From the NCBI GenBank assembly GCA_020081605.1, contig JAHREC010000011.1:1798001-1862000 (forward strand): DNA of 64,000 bases, in the 5' to 3' direction. The number at the start of each line of letters is the position of its first letter. Within the stretch, counting starts at the first letter, position 1. Of the stretch, positions 1 through 11,929 are shown piece by piece. The notes under the pieces were generated by a model. It saw nothing but the letters and a program-made list of their open reading frames with translations. It searched no databases and was not told where the DNA came from. The position numbers and the translations under genes were made by a program. Source of the DNA: Albifimbria verrucaria (lineage: Eukaryota > Ascomycota > Sordariomycetes > Hypocreales > Stachybotryaceae).

Positions 1-45
1 CTGTGCCATCACCAGCGTATACACCTGATTCTTTTTCGATATCAG

Positions 46-1615
46 CACCGACTTGCTGGCTGCTCAGCCCGGCATGTTGCAAAACACAACGGGGTTTCTC
101 GACCAGGATGGCCTATTCGCATCTACACTGCGGGCTCCTAGTCTGGCACAACGTTGCATGGACTCGTTCTATTACCACTTTCATGGAACACATCCGTTCA
201 TCCTTCCAAAAGAGTTCCTACATCAAGCAACTGCAGATGCAAAGATTGAGCCGCTTCTTGCAGCTATGCGCTGGGTTGGGTCGCTCTACCTAGACGTTTC
301 TCGATTCAGGGCAAGTCTGCTAGAGAACGCTGAGAATCTCATCCATTCTTCTCAACGTGTTGTAGATGGGTATCTCGTCCAGGCAATGATGCTTCTCATT
401 ATTGGCCTTGATGGTAGTGACCAGCAGGCAAAGGCAAAGGAGCTCCTTGCCGAAACTGAAGGCTTGGCCATTCAGATGGGCCTCCACACCCGCTCTTTTG
501 CTGACATACATGGAAAGGGACTGCCAGTTCTGGAGGAGAGTTGGCGCAGGACATGGTGGGAGCTGTTTGTCGTAGATGCCATGATTGCAGGCGCACATCG
601 ATCGACTACATTCGCTCTGTACGATATCCCTACAGATGTTGCCCTTCCATGCGAGGAGCGCCAGTATCTTACTGGAGTAAGTCGGCGATATGTTTAGTAC
701 CTTGAATTGCTGATGGACTAACTTGGACTTAGCATATTCCCCATCCTTTAACACTTGAGGATTTCGAAGATCAAGATTTCTCCGGCGAGGAACGAGAGTT
801 CTCTTCATTTGCTTACCGAATACTTAGTGCCAGGAACTTGGGCAAATTCATGAGGATGCCGCCTATGTTTGGGCCGGAAGACGAGAACATAGCCCGCATC
901 GAGGCGTTGTTGACCAACTTTCGATTGCATTTACCACCCTCAAAGAAATACGCCATTCAAAAGGACGGAAAGATAGACGAGATGATGTTCCAGGCATTGA
1001 TGATGACAAATGCCACATCTCTCATTCTTCACCAACCGTACTCACAGCTCGACTCGTCTCCGACCAAGAGCATCGACGCGTGCGCACCTCACCAGGTGGT
1101 GCTCTCCTGGGATGTCTTTAATGACCATACCAAACACACAATCACATCGGCAAACGAGATCAGCAAGATGATCACATACAGAGCACCCTTGACCTCTCAT
1201 ACACATTTCTTTGCCTGCATCATCACGCTATCCTCGATTGTACACCTGAACAAATGGGCCATCTACTTTGTCCCTCAGGATGACGACGAACTCAGGCAAC
1301 AGATACGCCTAAACACTGGCGCCTTGAACGAGATCTCCACAGTATGGCGCTCTGCAGAAAGGACCAAAGGGCAAATAAAAATGTCGCGCAAGAGATTTAC
1401 CGGATGAAGAAGCAGCAGCAAGGGAATTCGCAGTACTGGCTCGGCTTTACGCAAGAACAGATTATTAATAGTATCGCCACGGATGACTCCATCATCAATG
1501 ATATCGAGAAGATGCAGGGACTACCATCAGGTTTGATGATACCGTCTATGACTGGTATGGCAGAGCAAAGATGAAGGTTACAGAGTTTATAAGAAACCTG
1601 AACAAAACTGCCTAG
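46..1615 (+). CDS. Fungal-specific transcription factor, C-terminal part (5' end outside window)
   Basis: The reading frame matches the middle-homology (fungal_trans) region of Zn2Cys6 regulators. Residues such as FYYHFHGTHPFILPKEF and RRTWWELFVVDA are typical of that helical domain. The DNA-binding zinc cluster is not visible, so the gene starts upstream of the window. An acceptor (TTTTTCGATATCAG) ends at base 45. A second intron runs 677-732 (GTAAGT..TTAG). Two breaks need one added base each: the A-run at 1377-1381, after which the frame reads NVAQEIYRMKKQQQ, and near 1566-1570. With both repaired the protein ends at the TAG at 1613-1615; the second break and the exact end are less certain. 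The target genes cannot be told from sequence. The following gene is 2.9 kb away and probably unrelated. Confidence 0.75.
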
Positions 1616-4502
1616 CAGCAGCAGCAAAGACACTCCAGGAACTCGAAGCAGCAAATCCCAGCGCAAATGCCACAGCAAATAACCTAGAAAGGTTAGCAAC
1701 GAGTACTGTACCTAGGTGGCCTTTTCTGTTCACTTACACCACTCACACCCCGTCGCCGCCTCTCATATCCGATGGACTTTCCATCTCCATAGTCATGGGC
1801 TGCAGTGGACGCTGAGCGAAACAAAGTATTAGCTTATTGACCGATCAGTTGTCTAAAATGCTGCGAAGGCCAGCCATGGACGAACCGGCTGCTCGGTGGC
1901 TATTTGCGGAGCCGACAGCACAGCCGGCTCCGGCTCCTTGAGCATTTGTGTTGGAGGTGGTGCAGACATTTCGACAAATGCAAAATGGCGAAATCTTAAT
2001 GTCAATCACGAAATGGAACTCGATGAGAAAGCCGCTTGTTAGTAACTTTGAGTTGGAAATATGCCATGTTATATCTCTGAGTCTCCTGTTGGCAGAGTTG
2101 ACGGTTGTCACGCAACCATCCCCTGTGCACCGTTGGAGGCGTTGATCAGGTGGTGGTAGCACCATCACCTAATAGTCACAAGGGACCGGCAACACCACTA
2201 AAGTGTACCACAACAGTCAAGCTTGACCACAAAGACCGATCTGAGCCAATTAAAATCCATGTTTTTACACTCATGTATATATTTATAAGATTTGGAGCTC
2301 TCACGTAGGCACCTTCTAGGATGCTTTCAGGCAGACTGGTCTTGGCCATCCAGTGTCTCAGAAGTGAGAGCAGGAGACTTGTGTCAGTCGATCCAAGGGA
2401 TCTTATGGTAGCATCTTAGATTTCGCTAATCAGGTTTGGGATATCCGGAAGTTCAGCCCTATATTAATAATATCAATATAACGTTATCTGCTTGATCCTG
2501 GTAGTCTCTTCTCTGTTGCGACACAAAGCCTTGCTGGCAAGGCCTGCCACCACGACCCAGCAGATGAGCAGATGATAATTGCTCAGTAGTAGCCAAATGA
2601 GGGTTAGCAATTACTCAAGTAATGAATCTGTGTACACTAGATAATATTTAAATGCTCGATGGATAGATTTTGAAAGTTTATTACTAAGAGCGTTACATGT
2701 TCACATTCGTTGAATTGCCATCTAGTGTAGATGAGATCCATGTAACTGTACATTTTTGTGCTACAGTTGGAGGTCAGGAATTCCGCATACGCAACGAAGA
2801 TACCTTAACCGGTAATCAACAAAATATTGAAACATAGATAGCTAAAAATATGAAATACTTAAAGACAATGAATTGAAGAAATTATAAGTATTCTTCATGC
2901 TCTCGTTTTTAATAAAGCCCTGTGTCCTAGTAGAAACAGCAAGGTAGTCGGAACTTTTGTCATGCTGTAATAATTGTCCCTAACTTCCCTACCTATTTCC
3001 CTCCCTAGGGTTGAGGGAAAGAGGGCATGGAAGCGTCAAGTGCTTGGCAGATTTAACATGCATAGATGGTGCGGATATCAAATTGGTCTGATGGGGGCGC
3101 AGTTTCGGGACGTTTTAGTAGAGTAGAGTATGTCACTTAATAAATCCACAGGGTTAATGTTGAGAATCACTGTTGGTAGTAATTACATGTGTCTGGTGTA
3201 AGCGATGTAGCAAACCAATAAAATCAGTTCAAGAAGCCCATGAATAACTTTTAAACACAGCGTGGCTTTGATGCAAAAAACTGGAAACAGGAGGTAGCAA
3301 GCCATTGAGACACAGATGCTGACCAACTTCTTCGGCCAAATTGTCAAACTCCTCGTGTTTAATTGGTGTCCTGCATTGGGATTGCCTGAGAAGTCAGTCC
3401 TTGCTCCTTGGTCCACTTTCTCAATTTCTTTCACACAAATAAGGGAACAAACTAGAACATGAATCATAATGTGCGAGGAGGCAGTGGTTGTCAGTAAGCA
3501 TCAAAGAGCCACGACTTTGGTTCGAGACTCGTGTACGAGGCCGCATTGGGTTTGCCAAGGTTAACACATAACCCAAGATCTGAACTATCTTGGGTTACAT
3601 TGTTTGCCCATGTTGGTAAGCCTATCCTGCGTAGTTGCACAGGCTGTCACATTACACAAGGCCTGACGAAACAAGTTGCAATGGAACGACGTGTCAATGA
3701 AACGAACCAGGGTGGGCGAACAAGGTGTAAGTGAAGTGGGAAGACGATAGGTGGAGGATCTAGACGGGACCTAAATAAAAAGTCAAAGCCCCATGTGCCC
3801 GGATGACTCAGGTACTGTTTCCGGGCGTCTGAGGCTCTCGTCGAAGGCGGGATGACACGGGTGGTCAGCAAAGCTGCGACAAGCGGGCAGTGTTGGTGGT
3901 TGCACAGGATCCTAGACATGGATAGCAGAACCCCAAATGGCTAATGGGGCCACGTTTGGGAGTTCCAAACCACGCCCGCGGAAGAAATCCAACGCTGGAG
4001 ACGGGGCCTTGAAACTAAAAAACATGGGGTTCGCTGGGCTGTTATCTGCAGGCACAGCGATGCGTTAGCCGACAATCCTCCGCTCCGCCTCCGCCCCTCC
4101 AAAAAACCATCCTGCAGCTATAGCTTTGAGGTACCTCCGACTACGACGTACCTGCTAACGGAGTACAGGCGCTGTTGGTGCGTGGAGAAGCGCTAGGGGA
4201 ACCAACGTTGCGCATCAGCCTAGTCAACCCTGGATTCAAATACCATGGCCCAGCAAGCCGGCCTGCTCTCCCGTTCCCATCTACCCTCGATCTGAATCGC
4301 GACATCCTCCTCGACCAATGCCTTGATGCTCGACACCTCGTGCCCGCGTCGATAACCCCGACTCTCGACATCCCGGAGAGCCTACGTCACCGGGTGGGCT
4401 CTCCGTTTCCTTCCCAGAGCCGTCTCTCTCTCTCCGCCCCCTCTTCACGAGCTCGCTCAACGAGGCCCTTGATCAGAGCTTGCGAGCTCCCCAACCATCA
4501 CC
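1616..4502. other. Intergenic region, no supported gene
   Basis: I found no coding frame with recognisable conservation on either strand. About 2420-2960 is visibly richer in A+T than its flanks, with runs such as TATTAATAATATCAATATAA. It could be a degraded repeat or simply terminator and spacer sequence. The last 400 bases before 4503 are pyrimidine-rich (TCTCTCTCTCCGCCCCCTC around 4425-4445), as usual for a fungal promoter or leader. Confidence 0.6.
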
Positions 4503-7500
4503 ATGTCTTCCTACGGTCACCAGGTAGCGCCCCAGGCGGCTGCTGCTCACGGCCATCACCAGTCCGCCGCCTACGGTGCCCCAATGGCCGCCCCTTTTGC
4601 GCCTGCTGCTCCAGCTGGAACCTTCTCACCAGGCACCAAGATCCAGGTTGGCGGTCACCGCGTCATCATCCAGAAGTATCTCTCCGAGGGCGGCTTCGCT
4701 CACGTCTACCTCGTCAAGATGCCCAAGCCCGTTGACGGAACCGACCTGGCTGTTCTCAAGCGAGTCGCCGTGCCCGACAAAGAGGCGCTGCGGGGAATGC
4801 GCACCGAGGTCGAGACCATGAAGCGCCTCAAGGGCCACAAGCCAATCGTAACCTACATAGACTCGCACGCTTCCGAGCTTCGCGGCGGCGGCTACGAGGT
4901 ATTCCTGCTCATGGAGTACTGCAACGGCGGTGGCTTGATCGACTTCATGAACACCCGCCTGCAGCACCGTCTAACCGAGCCCGAGATTCTCAGCATCTTT
5001 GCCGACATTGCTGAAGGTGTCGCCTGCATGCACTACCTCAAGCCCCGCTGCTGCACCGGGATCTCAAGGTCGAGAACGTCCTCATCACCGCCAGAGGCTC
5101 CTCCAAGCGCTTCAAGGTCTGCGACTTTGGCTCCGCTGCGCCCCGCGCCCAGCCCCGACTACCGTCACCGAATGTCGCCTAGTCGACGAGGATGTGCAGA
5201 AGCACACCACCTTGCAATATCGAAGCCCCGAAATGATCGATGTCTATAGAAAACAGCCTATCAACGAAAAGTCCGATATTTGGGCTTTGGGCGTTCTTCT
5301 CTACAAGCTCTGCTACTATACCACCCCATTCGAAGACCAGGGCCAGCTTGCTATTCTTAATGCTAGCTTCCGCTATCCTAGCCACCCAGTCTTTTCAACC
5401 AGGTTAAAGACATTAATCGGTAAGATTTTTGAAAATGCATGTTTACGTCGTGTCTTTAGCAACTAACCGCTCTGATCAGGGTCAATGCTGAAAGAAAATA
5501 TGGCAGAACGCCCTAACATCTATCAAGTCCTCAAGGAAGCCTGCGCAATGCAGGGCCGCGAGGTTCCCATCCACGACGTAAGTAGTCAACTTTCAGAATG
5601 ATGGGCTGTAAATAACCGGAATATCAGATTTATGCCAGAGCATCTGCGAGTGAGAAGGCCACTCATAACCGATCTCCTCATAAGGAGTTAAAATCACCAC
5701 CCCTGCTGTTGTTGGTGCCGTCATTTCGAAGCCAGAACAAGAGAAGACTCATATCCCTGACATCACGCCTATGAGGAGAGGCCGTCCAACTGCACCCCAG
5801 GCCCAGGCCCAGGCACCAGCTAAGGCAAGCCCGTCACCTCAGCCACCCTCCCACCACCAGCAATCGAGTAGGGGTACCGCGGGTGATCCTTTTGCTGCAC
5901 TCGACACCAAGTCACCACAGCTGGGCGAACCTGACGAGATCTCGTCGCGGTTTCCGAGCTTGGACCAGTTCTCTCTGTTGCACGATCAGGGTGCACGGTT
6001 TGACTTTGATTCCAGCGCCACCCCTACAACATCCCAGGCGACGGATCTTAAGCAGAGGGTCACCGAGAGGCTGGCTGATGAAGCCTTCGCGACCTTACAG
6101 CAGAGCCCTCCTAAGCAGCTCCCTGTTTCAAGGCCACACTCAGTTACACCTGTCTCACACTCGGGCATGACATCCCCACCCATAGAGCCATCATTGTCGA
6201 AAGTCCCTTCCTCAAAGTCCGAGGTTAGCCGCGCCCAGTCCATAATCAGCAACAACCCCGACCTGAATGCGATTTCGAAACATTCAGCATCGAAATATGT
6301 CTCTACCGGCACGATGACGACCGACTTCCCTTCGGAACGTCCTAGCAGGGATTATGAGACCAGTCGCCAGCCTGCCGCTACAGCAGAGTACGTGCGATCT
6401 TCACTAGACATAGATAGATCTGGCGTTCCCCGCCAGTCAGGAGAGTTCCGACCAGTACCACAGTCCAGGACCCCCAATCCTAGACCGGATTCTTCGCAGG
6501 CCCGGCAAGGCTACTCCAGGCCTTCTCTGGATGAACACAGGTCCCACCTCGCTGCCTTGGACTACGCCGATCGCTCGGGTAGCCGGTCCCGTCCAGCGAG
6601 CTCAACATTTGGGTCAAACACACTGGACTTTTTACGTGATAAAGAGTCATCATCGAGATCTCACAGTCGCACTCGCAGTGCGAGACAAGGAGGACATGAC
6701 TCACCCCTGGTATCTTCACCCAGGTTAGATGCCAAGGGTGAGGATAATTCTGCGGGTGGTCTCGATGATATCTCGTACTTGAAGAATTTAGAAGATTCTG
6801 GACTGAAAAACATGGATAAGACGAAGTCAAGCAAGAGGTCGAGTCTTACTTCCTTGTCAGGATCCAAGAACATTTTGGCCGGCAAATTTGGCGATGCATT
6901 CAAGCGTTTCGAGTCGCATGTTAGTGGCTCGGCGCCGAGCATCGTGCGGACTCCTTCGCCCCTTAAGGAACAAGAACGCGGCGATCTGACCCCCATAGCG
7001 GGCTCGGAAGCAACAGATGGGCGAAGTGATGATGGCTGCGACCATGAGAATGGCGAGCGCATGACATTGGAGATGAGGCGTGAGATGGAACGCCAGAAGC
7101 TTGAAGAAGAGGAACGACGTGTTGAAGCTGCTCAGAAGGAATATCGAAGACGCATGGCAGACGGCGGCTCCAAAGCCGGGCCTGTGCCATTACCTAAGAG
7201 TCTCGGTGGCGTTCCTCGGGCCATCAGCATTCAGAACCGAGTCCAGAGCTTGCTCAGCGATGACCAACAGACATCTCCCGTCCAGCGAACGGCACAGGGC
7301 TATGGCAAGTACTCTGATGCAGCTACCGCAGCAAGCAAGACCGAGAAGCCTCTGCCTGATGTGCCACGAAAGCCATTGATGGTGTCAAAGACTCGGGTTG
7401 AGACAATGCCATTGGATAAGAGACCTGTCGCTCCCGGTAGGCAAGGAACTGGTTCATCATCAGCCCCTCCGACTTTACCTACGAAGCCAGGAAATAGGCC

Positions 7501-7753
7501 AGCAGCACCGAAGAAGCCAATGCATCTTAACAGTCTGCAGACAGGTAGCCGTCCTCAGTCTCCTGCTAAGCCCAGTCATCTTACAACGGAGAGGATCATG
7601 GCAGCGGACCTCCCAGGCCAACCGGTTCTGGACATGTCAAGCCGGGAGAGAGATGACTACATCGAAGATTTTTCTAAGCGTTTCCCTAGTCTCAACTCGA
7701 TGGAGATAGGTGACCAAGACTTCGGACGAGGACAGGGTGATGTAAGGCGATAG
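4503..7753 (+). CDS. Ark1/Prk1/Akl1 (NAK-family) serine/threonine protein kinase
   Basis: Kinases of this family phosphorylate endocytic adaptors and actin-patch proteins such as Pan1/End3 complexes. The start is the ATG at 4503 in the context ATCACCATGTC. After a 40-residue Ala/Pro/His-rich leader the kinase domain shows the glycine loop (SEGGFAHVYL, residues 61-70), the ATP-binding Lys in VLKRV (86), the catalytic HRDLKVEN (about 185), DFGSA (208) and RSPEMIDV (about 241). The long tail is low-complexity, Pro/Ser-rich, with a charged coiled-coil segment (EMRREMERQKLEEEERR) and PTKPGNRPAAPKKP-like proline motifs that suit SH3 binding. Introns: 5420-5479 and 5578-5627. Breaks needing one base each: C-runs at 5043-5046 and 5141-5144, A-run at 5690-5693. 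Repaired length is about 1047 residues. Family assignment is firm; which paralogue is not resolved. Confidence 0.92.
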
Positions 7754-8128
7754 GGTGCATTTTCAAGGCACGTTTGATCTCGTGATATATAGGAAGCAGA
7801 GGGTACATTTAGAACAAAAATCCCTGAGATAGAGGATTGACATAGAGCACGATTGTTGAATATTTACTCATGATTACCTACCGACTTACCTGCATTACCT
7901 TATTGCATTGGCATATCCGCATTCTGTACAGTACTCTGTATATAGAAGTTGTTTAGACGCTTATAGTAAAGAGGGGCCGTGACGTGAGTGGGTTGCATGA
8001 AAACGGCAGATCCACAAGCTTATCTTATCTTATCGGCCCTCGATATTTTTTTCTTCAACCCCAGCAAAGCTTGTCGCTTCCTCAGATTTACCTACCTTGA
8101 CATTCATACTTATTGATAATTCAACACA
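7754..8128. promoter_or_regulatory. Intergenic region and promoter of the MAK11 homologue
   Basis: This 375-base spacer holds the 3' end of the kinase gene and the promoter of the next gene. Around 8020-8035 three GATA motifs lie in tandem on the minus strand (plus strand TTATCTTATCTTATCGG), about 95 bases before the start codon. Such clusters can bind GATA factors, but function is inferred. Confidence 0.5.
8020..8035 (-). promoter_or_regulatory. Tandem GATA motifs upstream of MAK11
   Basis: Three overlapping GATAA elements are read on the minus strand. They lie 94-109 bases before the MAK11 start codon. A role for a GATA-type regulator is only inferred from the motif. Confidence 0.35.
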
Positions 8129-9593
8129 ATGGCCAAGCGAAAGAGACAAGCTGTCGCCGCCGGCGGCGAAAGTGCCGAGGTTCAAAACACCAAGAAGCCA
8201 AAAGCGACAGAGAAGCCGGCGCCCGCAAAGAAGCCGGAGATCGTGGAGACCGTACAGATTGTGACCGGCTCCTACGATCGTGTGCTTCACGGTGTCATTG
8301 CCACCGTCAAGTCCAGTGACGAGGTCGAATTTGCCGACACTTTCCTCTTCAACGCTCACACGTCTGCTATCCGATGCATTGCCGTGTCGCCGCCTTCCGC
8401 GCCCACTCCTCGACAGAGCCAGAAGGTGGTGCTCGCTTCCGGCAGCACCGACGAGAGAATCAACCTCTACCATCTTTCCGCCCACCCACCGAGCAGGAAG
8501 GGTCAGGATCTCCTGGCCAAGGTCGTTGCTCGTCCGATTCTAGAGAATCCTAAGAACCGGGAGCTGGGGACGCTGTTGCATCACGAGTCCACGGTCACGG
8601 CATTGGCATTCCGTCGCGGTCGAAGCTTCTCTCGTCTAGTGAGGACTCTTCGATTGCCGTCACGCGCACGAGAGATTGGTCGGTGCTGAGCACAATCAAG
8701 GCCCCCATTGCCAAGCCAATGGGTCGACCCAGCGGAGATACAGCGGCGTTTGGCGGCACGCCGTCCGGCGTCAACGACTTTGCGATCCATCCAAGTATGA
8801 AGTTGATGATTACGGTTAGCAAGGGTGAGAGGTGCATGCGACTGTGGAACTTGGTGACGGGAAAGAAGGCTGGCGTGCTCAACTTTGAGCGACGGATGCT
8901 TCAAGAGATTGGCGAGGAAGGCACTCGACGGGTGAAGGAAGACGTGTAGTTTGGGGCAGCGTGGATGGTGCTGATGAATTCGCCGTTGGGTTCGACAAGG
9001 ACATTATCGTGTTCGGAATGGACAGCGTGCCCAAGTGCCGAGTTATGGGAACGACAAAGACGAAGATCCACCAGATGAGCTACGTTCCTCTTGATGACGA
9101 GCAGAAGCTGAGCGCCCTGGCAGTGGCAACGGAGGACGGACGCATCATGTTCTTCTCCACGCAAGAGGAACACTTGATCAAGGCTGAGGCTACGGAGGAC
9201 AAGGTGGATCCACTGTCGAGCGCCAAGCCGATTGGCTACGTTGGAGGCAAGGAGGCTGGTGTCGATGGGCGCATCAAGGACTTTGTCACGATCAAGAGCC
9301 AGGCCAACGCGGACGTTCTATACGTGGTGGCAGGGAGCAGCGACGGCAAGCTACGGATGTGGAAGCTGAGCGTGAGCGAGCTGCAGAAGAGATGCACGGT
9401 GACGAAAAAGAAGGAGGAGGGAGAAAAGCAGCTGGGGAAGCTAATGGGCGTGAACGAGACGCATAACCGCATCACCTGCATGGCGGCATACCTAATGATA
9501 CCCCGGCCGGAGGGCGTGGAGGACAGCGACGACGAGGATCTGGACGCGGAGTCAGAGTCTGATTCCGACTCTGAGGAGGAGGGTAGCAAGTAG
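8129..9593 (+). CDS. MAK11: WD40-repeat ribosome-assembly protein Mak11 (PAK1IP1 homologue)
   Basis: Mak11 is a nucleolar WD40 protein needed for 60S ribosomal subunit maturation, linked in yeast to Rlp24. The N-terminus is a short basic nuclear-type stretch (MAKRKRQ). WD-like blades follow, including FNAHTSAIRCIAVS, LASGSTDERINLY, HHESTVTALAF, VNDFAIHPSMKLMITVS with RLWNLVTGKKAGVL, and VVAGSSDGKLRMWKL. The C-terminus is acidic and Ser/Asp-rich (EDSDDEDLDAESESDSDSE), common in nucleolar proteins. Two single-base gaps break the frame: CC at 8611, after which repair restores TALAFPSRSKLLSSSEDSSI, and a G missing near 8931-8935. Repaired length is 488 residues with no intron. The start context ACACAATGGCC is good. 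Confidence 0.9.
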
Positions 9594-11929
9594 TCGGGCT
9601 ATTTTGTGCAAATAGGAATACGAGAGACTAATGGTGCCAAAGAAGAAAAAGAGGTGTGAATGTACGACGTGACAGGTAGCGTACCTACTTTGGTGTATGG
9701 GATGGAGCCCCGCTGGGTGTGGTGGTGAAGACCGGAGGAGAGAGGGGCTCGCCAAGGAGCTGCCGACAAAGTATCCCGGCAACAGGGAGGTTGAGTTTGG
9801 AGTGCATTTTTGGAGCCTCTGCATGCATCTTGGACGGTGCATCTCCCGGTGTGATCGGACAGAGGCACCAAGCACCGGGTGTATCAGTCTTGCCAATCTA
9901 TGCCTGTCGATCATGCCCGAATCGCGCCCCGGAGCCGTAGCAGTCGGCGTTAAAGCACGCACCTCTTGATGTCCACACGCGCTGGTGGGAGCCGCTGCGT
10001 CGTGCTTCCATCCCGATCCCAATGGTGTGCCAATTTGGCGATGCATATGGCGGCGGCGGTTTCTGACCAGCCCAGCTCAGCTCGGTCAATGCTGGAGAGC
10101 ACTCGCGTGTGGCCATTGAGACCCAAGGCATGCACCAGGTACAGCAATTGGCGCCAGGAAGCAGCAGGACAAGGAATGCGAGAGCGTGACTGGCTCGGCG
10201 CCGGCGACAGACGATCCGTTTACAGCATGGGGCGTGGCTCTTTGCTAAGGTCTGCAGGAGGGTAAAAGGTGGATGGGATGCATGGATGGTGAGTGCTAAG
10301 GTGTAAGTGGAGGAGGGCACTATGTAGAAAGCGGGGAGAGAAGAGAAGGTAAGGTAGCAAGCGGGAGGGTGTGGAGGAGACAGACAAGATGCATAGGCAG
10401 GTCTGACGACTCCGTAACTGACTTCACTTTGCAAGAAACGACTCCATTCGAATGCGACGGTAGAGAGAAATCTTGGAAAGATCATGAACTCATTCCTGTG
10501 TTTCAATTAGGCAGATACGATGACGCTGCTGGTGGCCCACGTCGTCGTGTCTTATAAATCCAGTTTTGCGGATTGGCGAAGAGAAACGCTGCAGACGATT
10601 TGCGCACAGTGACGTGCAGCCTGCGAGCTCTCCCCGCTTTGTACTGCTCTGGGCCAATTTCCAGTGGGAAAAATAGCCAGACGCGCAGTTCTGAGACGTT
10701 GAGACATGGGTGTGATCTTCAGCAGGGGAGGGGAGGACCAGGTTGTCGAGTTGTCACGCGGCCAGCGAGCAGTGACACATACTGACTAAAGTCGAAGCCA
10801 GCGAGTAATTTCAAATGGTCAGCCAATTTTTGGAGGGATCAGGGCTTTTTGGCGTTTTGGCTGAGCTGGCTGGCTGAGTGGGAGGTCTCATGGGAAACGA
10901 ATTGGTTAATGAGTCTCGGGGCGTTCGAGACAATGACGGAAGCAGAAGCTGAAGAAAATAAAACAAAAACAAAAAAATGCCTTGGTAGGTTCTGCGCTGA
11001 CTGGCCACGTTCCAGACAGCAAAGATGACAGAGTGAGTGAATGCCGATGCACAAGTCGCAGCCGCAGTTGCGGTTACAGTTACAGTGACTGACAGGGCCA
11101 ATGAGGGTCGCCGCAGCGGGTCTAGGCGCTGCAGCCCAGGGTCCCACTCGACTCGTCCCCACTCAGGTCCCCTTGGAGGCTTAAGGTAATGCTGATGCTG
11201 GGGCTGGTGCTGGTGCTGGTGCTGGTACCCGTGCTTGCTAATGCAAACACACTGTAAGGTAGGGCCAAGGCCAAGGCTAAGGCTAAAAGGCTCCAGATCG
11301 CTAGCGCCCTGCTCGTGTTTTGGAGGCAAAACCGCCTGACTGGCCGGTGGGACAAGCATGTGAAGAGCCCGCCCAAGCAAGAAACACGACCACCCAGACA
11401 GACGAGCTTCCCGTATCAAGGCAAGCCCGAGTAGCCTCTTCCGTCACCTGGCAACTTATTTTAAGTCCTGGCATCTCTCTCTTCCTCTCTCTTCATCTCC
11501 CGTTTCTCACCTCAACCTTTTGTACCACCGTCAATACCTGCCTACCCCAACATAACAAACGCAACCACCCTTAGTGGTCCAATTAATCCCGAATTCCTGG
11601 TGTGCAGCCGATCCCTGTCTGGACCCTTTTGGCCAAACTTGCTTCAGCTTGCCAGAGTTACCACGACGCCCAACCACGCGTGGCGGCAACACCGCTAGTC
11701 ATAACTCTACTCTGCGCCTTTCTCCGGCAGCTTTAGGCCTAGAGCGGTCTCTAGCTCTGCCGTTCCTCGATCCGTTATAATCTGCGTCGGTGCGCCGTCG
11801 AGACGTTTCCGGATACCATCGCTGTCCTGCCTCATCTCCCTCGAAACTCACTCCCTCGTATATCTTTGCCATCCACCACTCGACGACCCTCTACCAAACT
11901 TCAGCTTGGTTCATCAATCACCATTCGCA
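9594..11929. other. Intergenic region with INSIG promoter at the right end
   Basis: Two minus-strand open frames of about 200 codons (9898-10506 and 10811-11419) have no recognisable domain, biased composition (His/Gln, Pro/Ser) and no sign of splicing, so I treat them as chance. A GGTGCT-type repeat lies at about 11190-11226. The last 500 bases are pyrimidine-rich (CCTCTCTCTTCCTCTCTC near 11470-11500), consistent with the promoter and leader of the following gene. Confidence 0.55.

Noticed and set aside
3505..3560. tRNA-like B-box (GGTTCGAGACT)
   Set aside because: No A-box at the right distance and no cloverleaf stems could be drawn.
4503..5466. Reading the kinase region as two or three separate short genes or a pseudogene
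   Set aside because: Catalytic motifs continue in order across the breaks once one base is restored at each run, and the same error type affects nearly all genes here.
9898..10506. Minus-strand open frame of 202 codons
   Set aside because: No domain, biased Ser/Pro/His/Arg composition, and it overlaps a likely promoter or terminator spacer.
10811..11419. Minus-strand open frame of 202 codons with a His-Gln repeat
   Set aside because: The repeat comes from a GGTGCT-type simple sequence; the rest shows no recognisable conservation.
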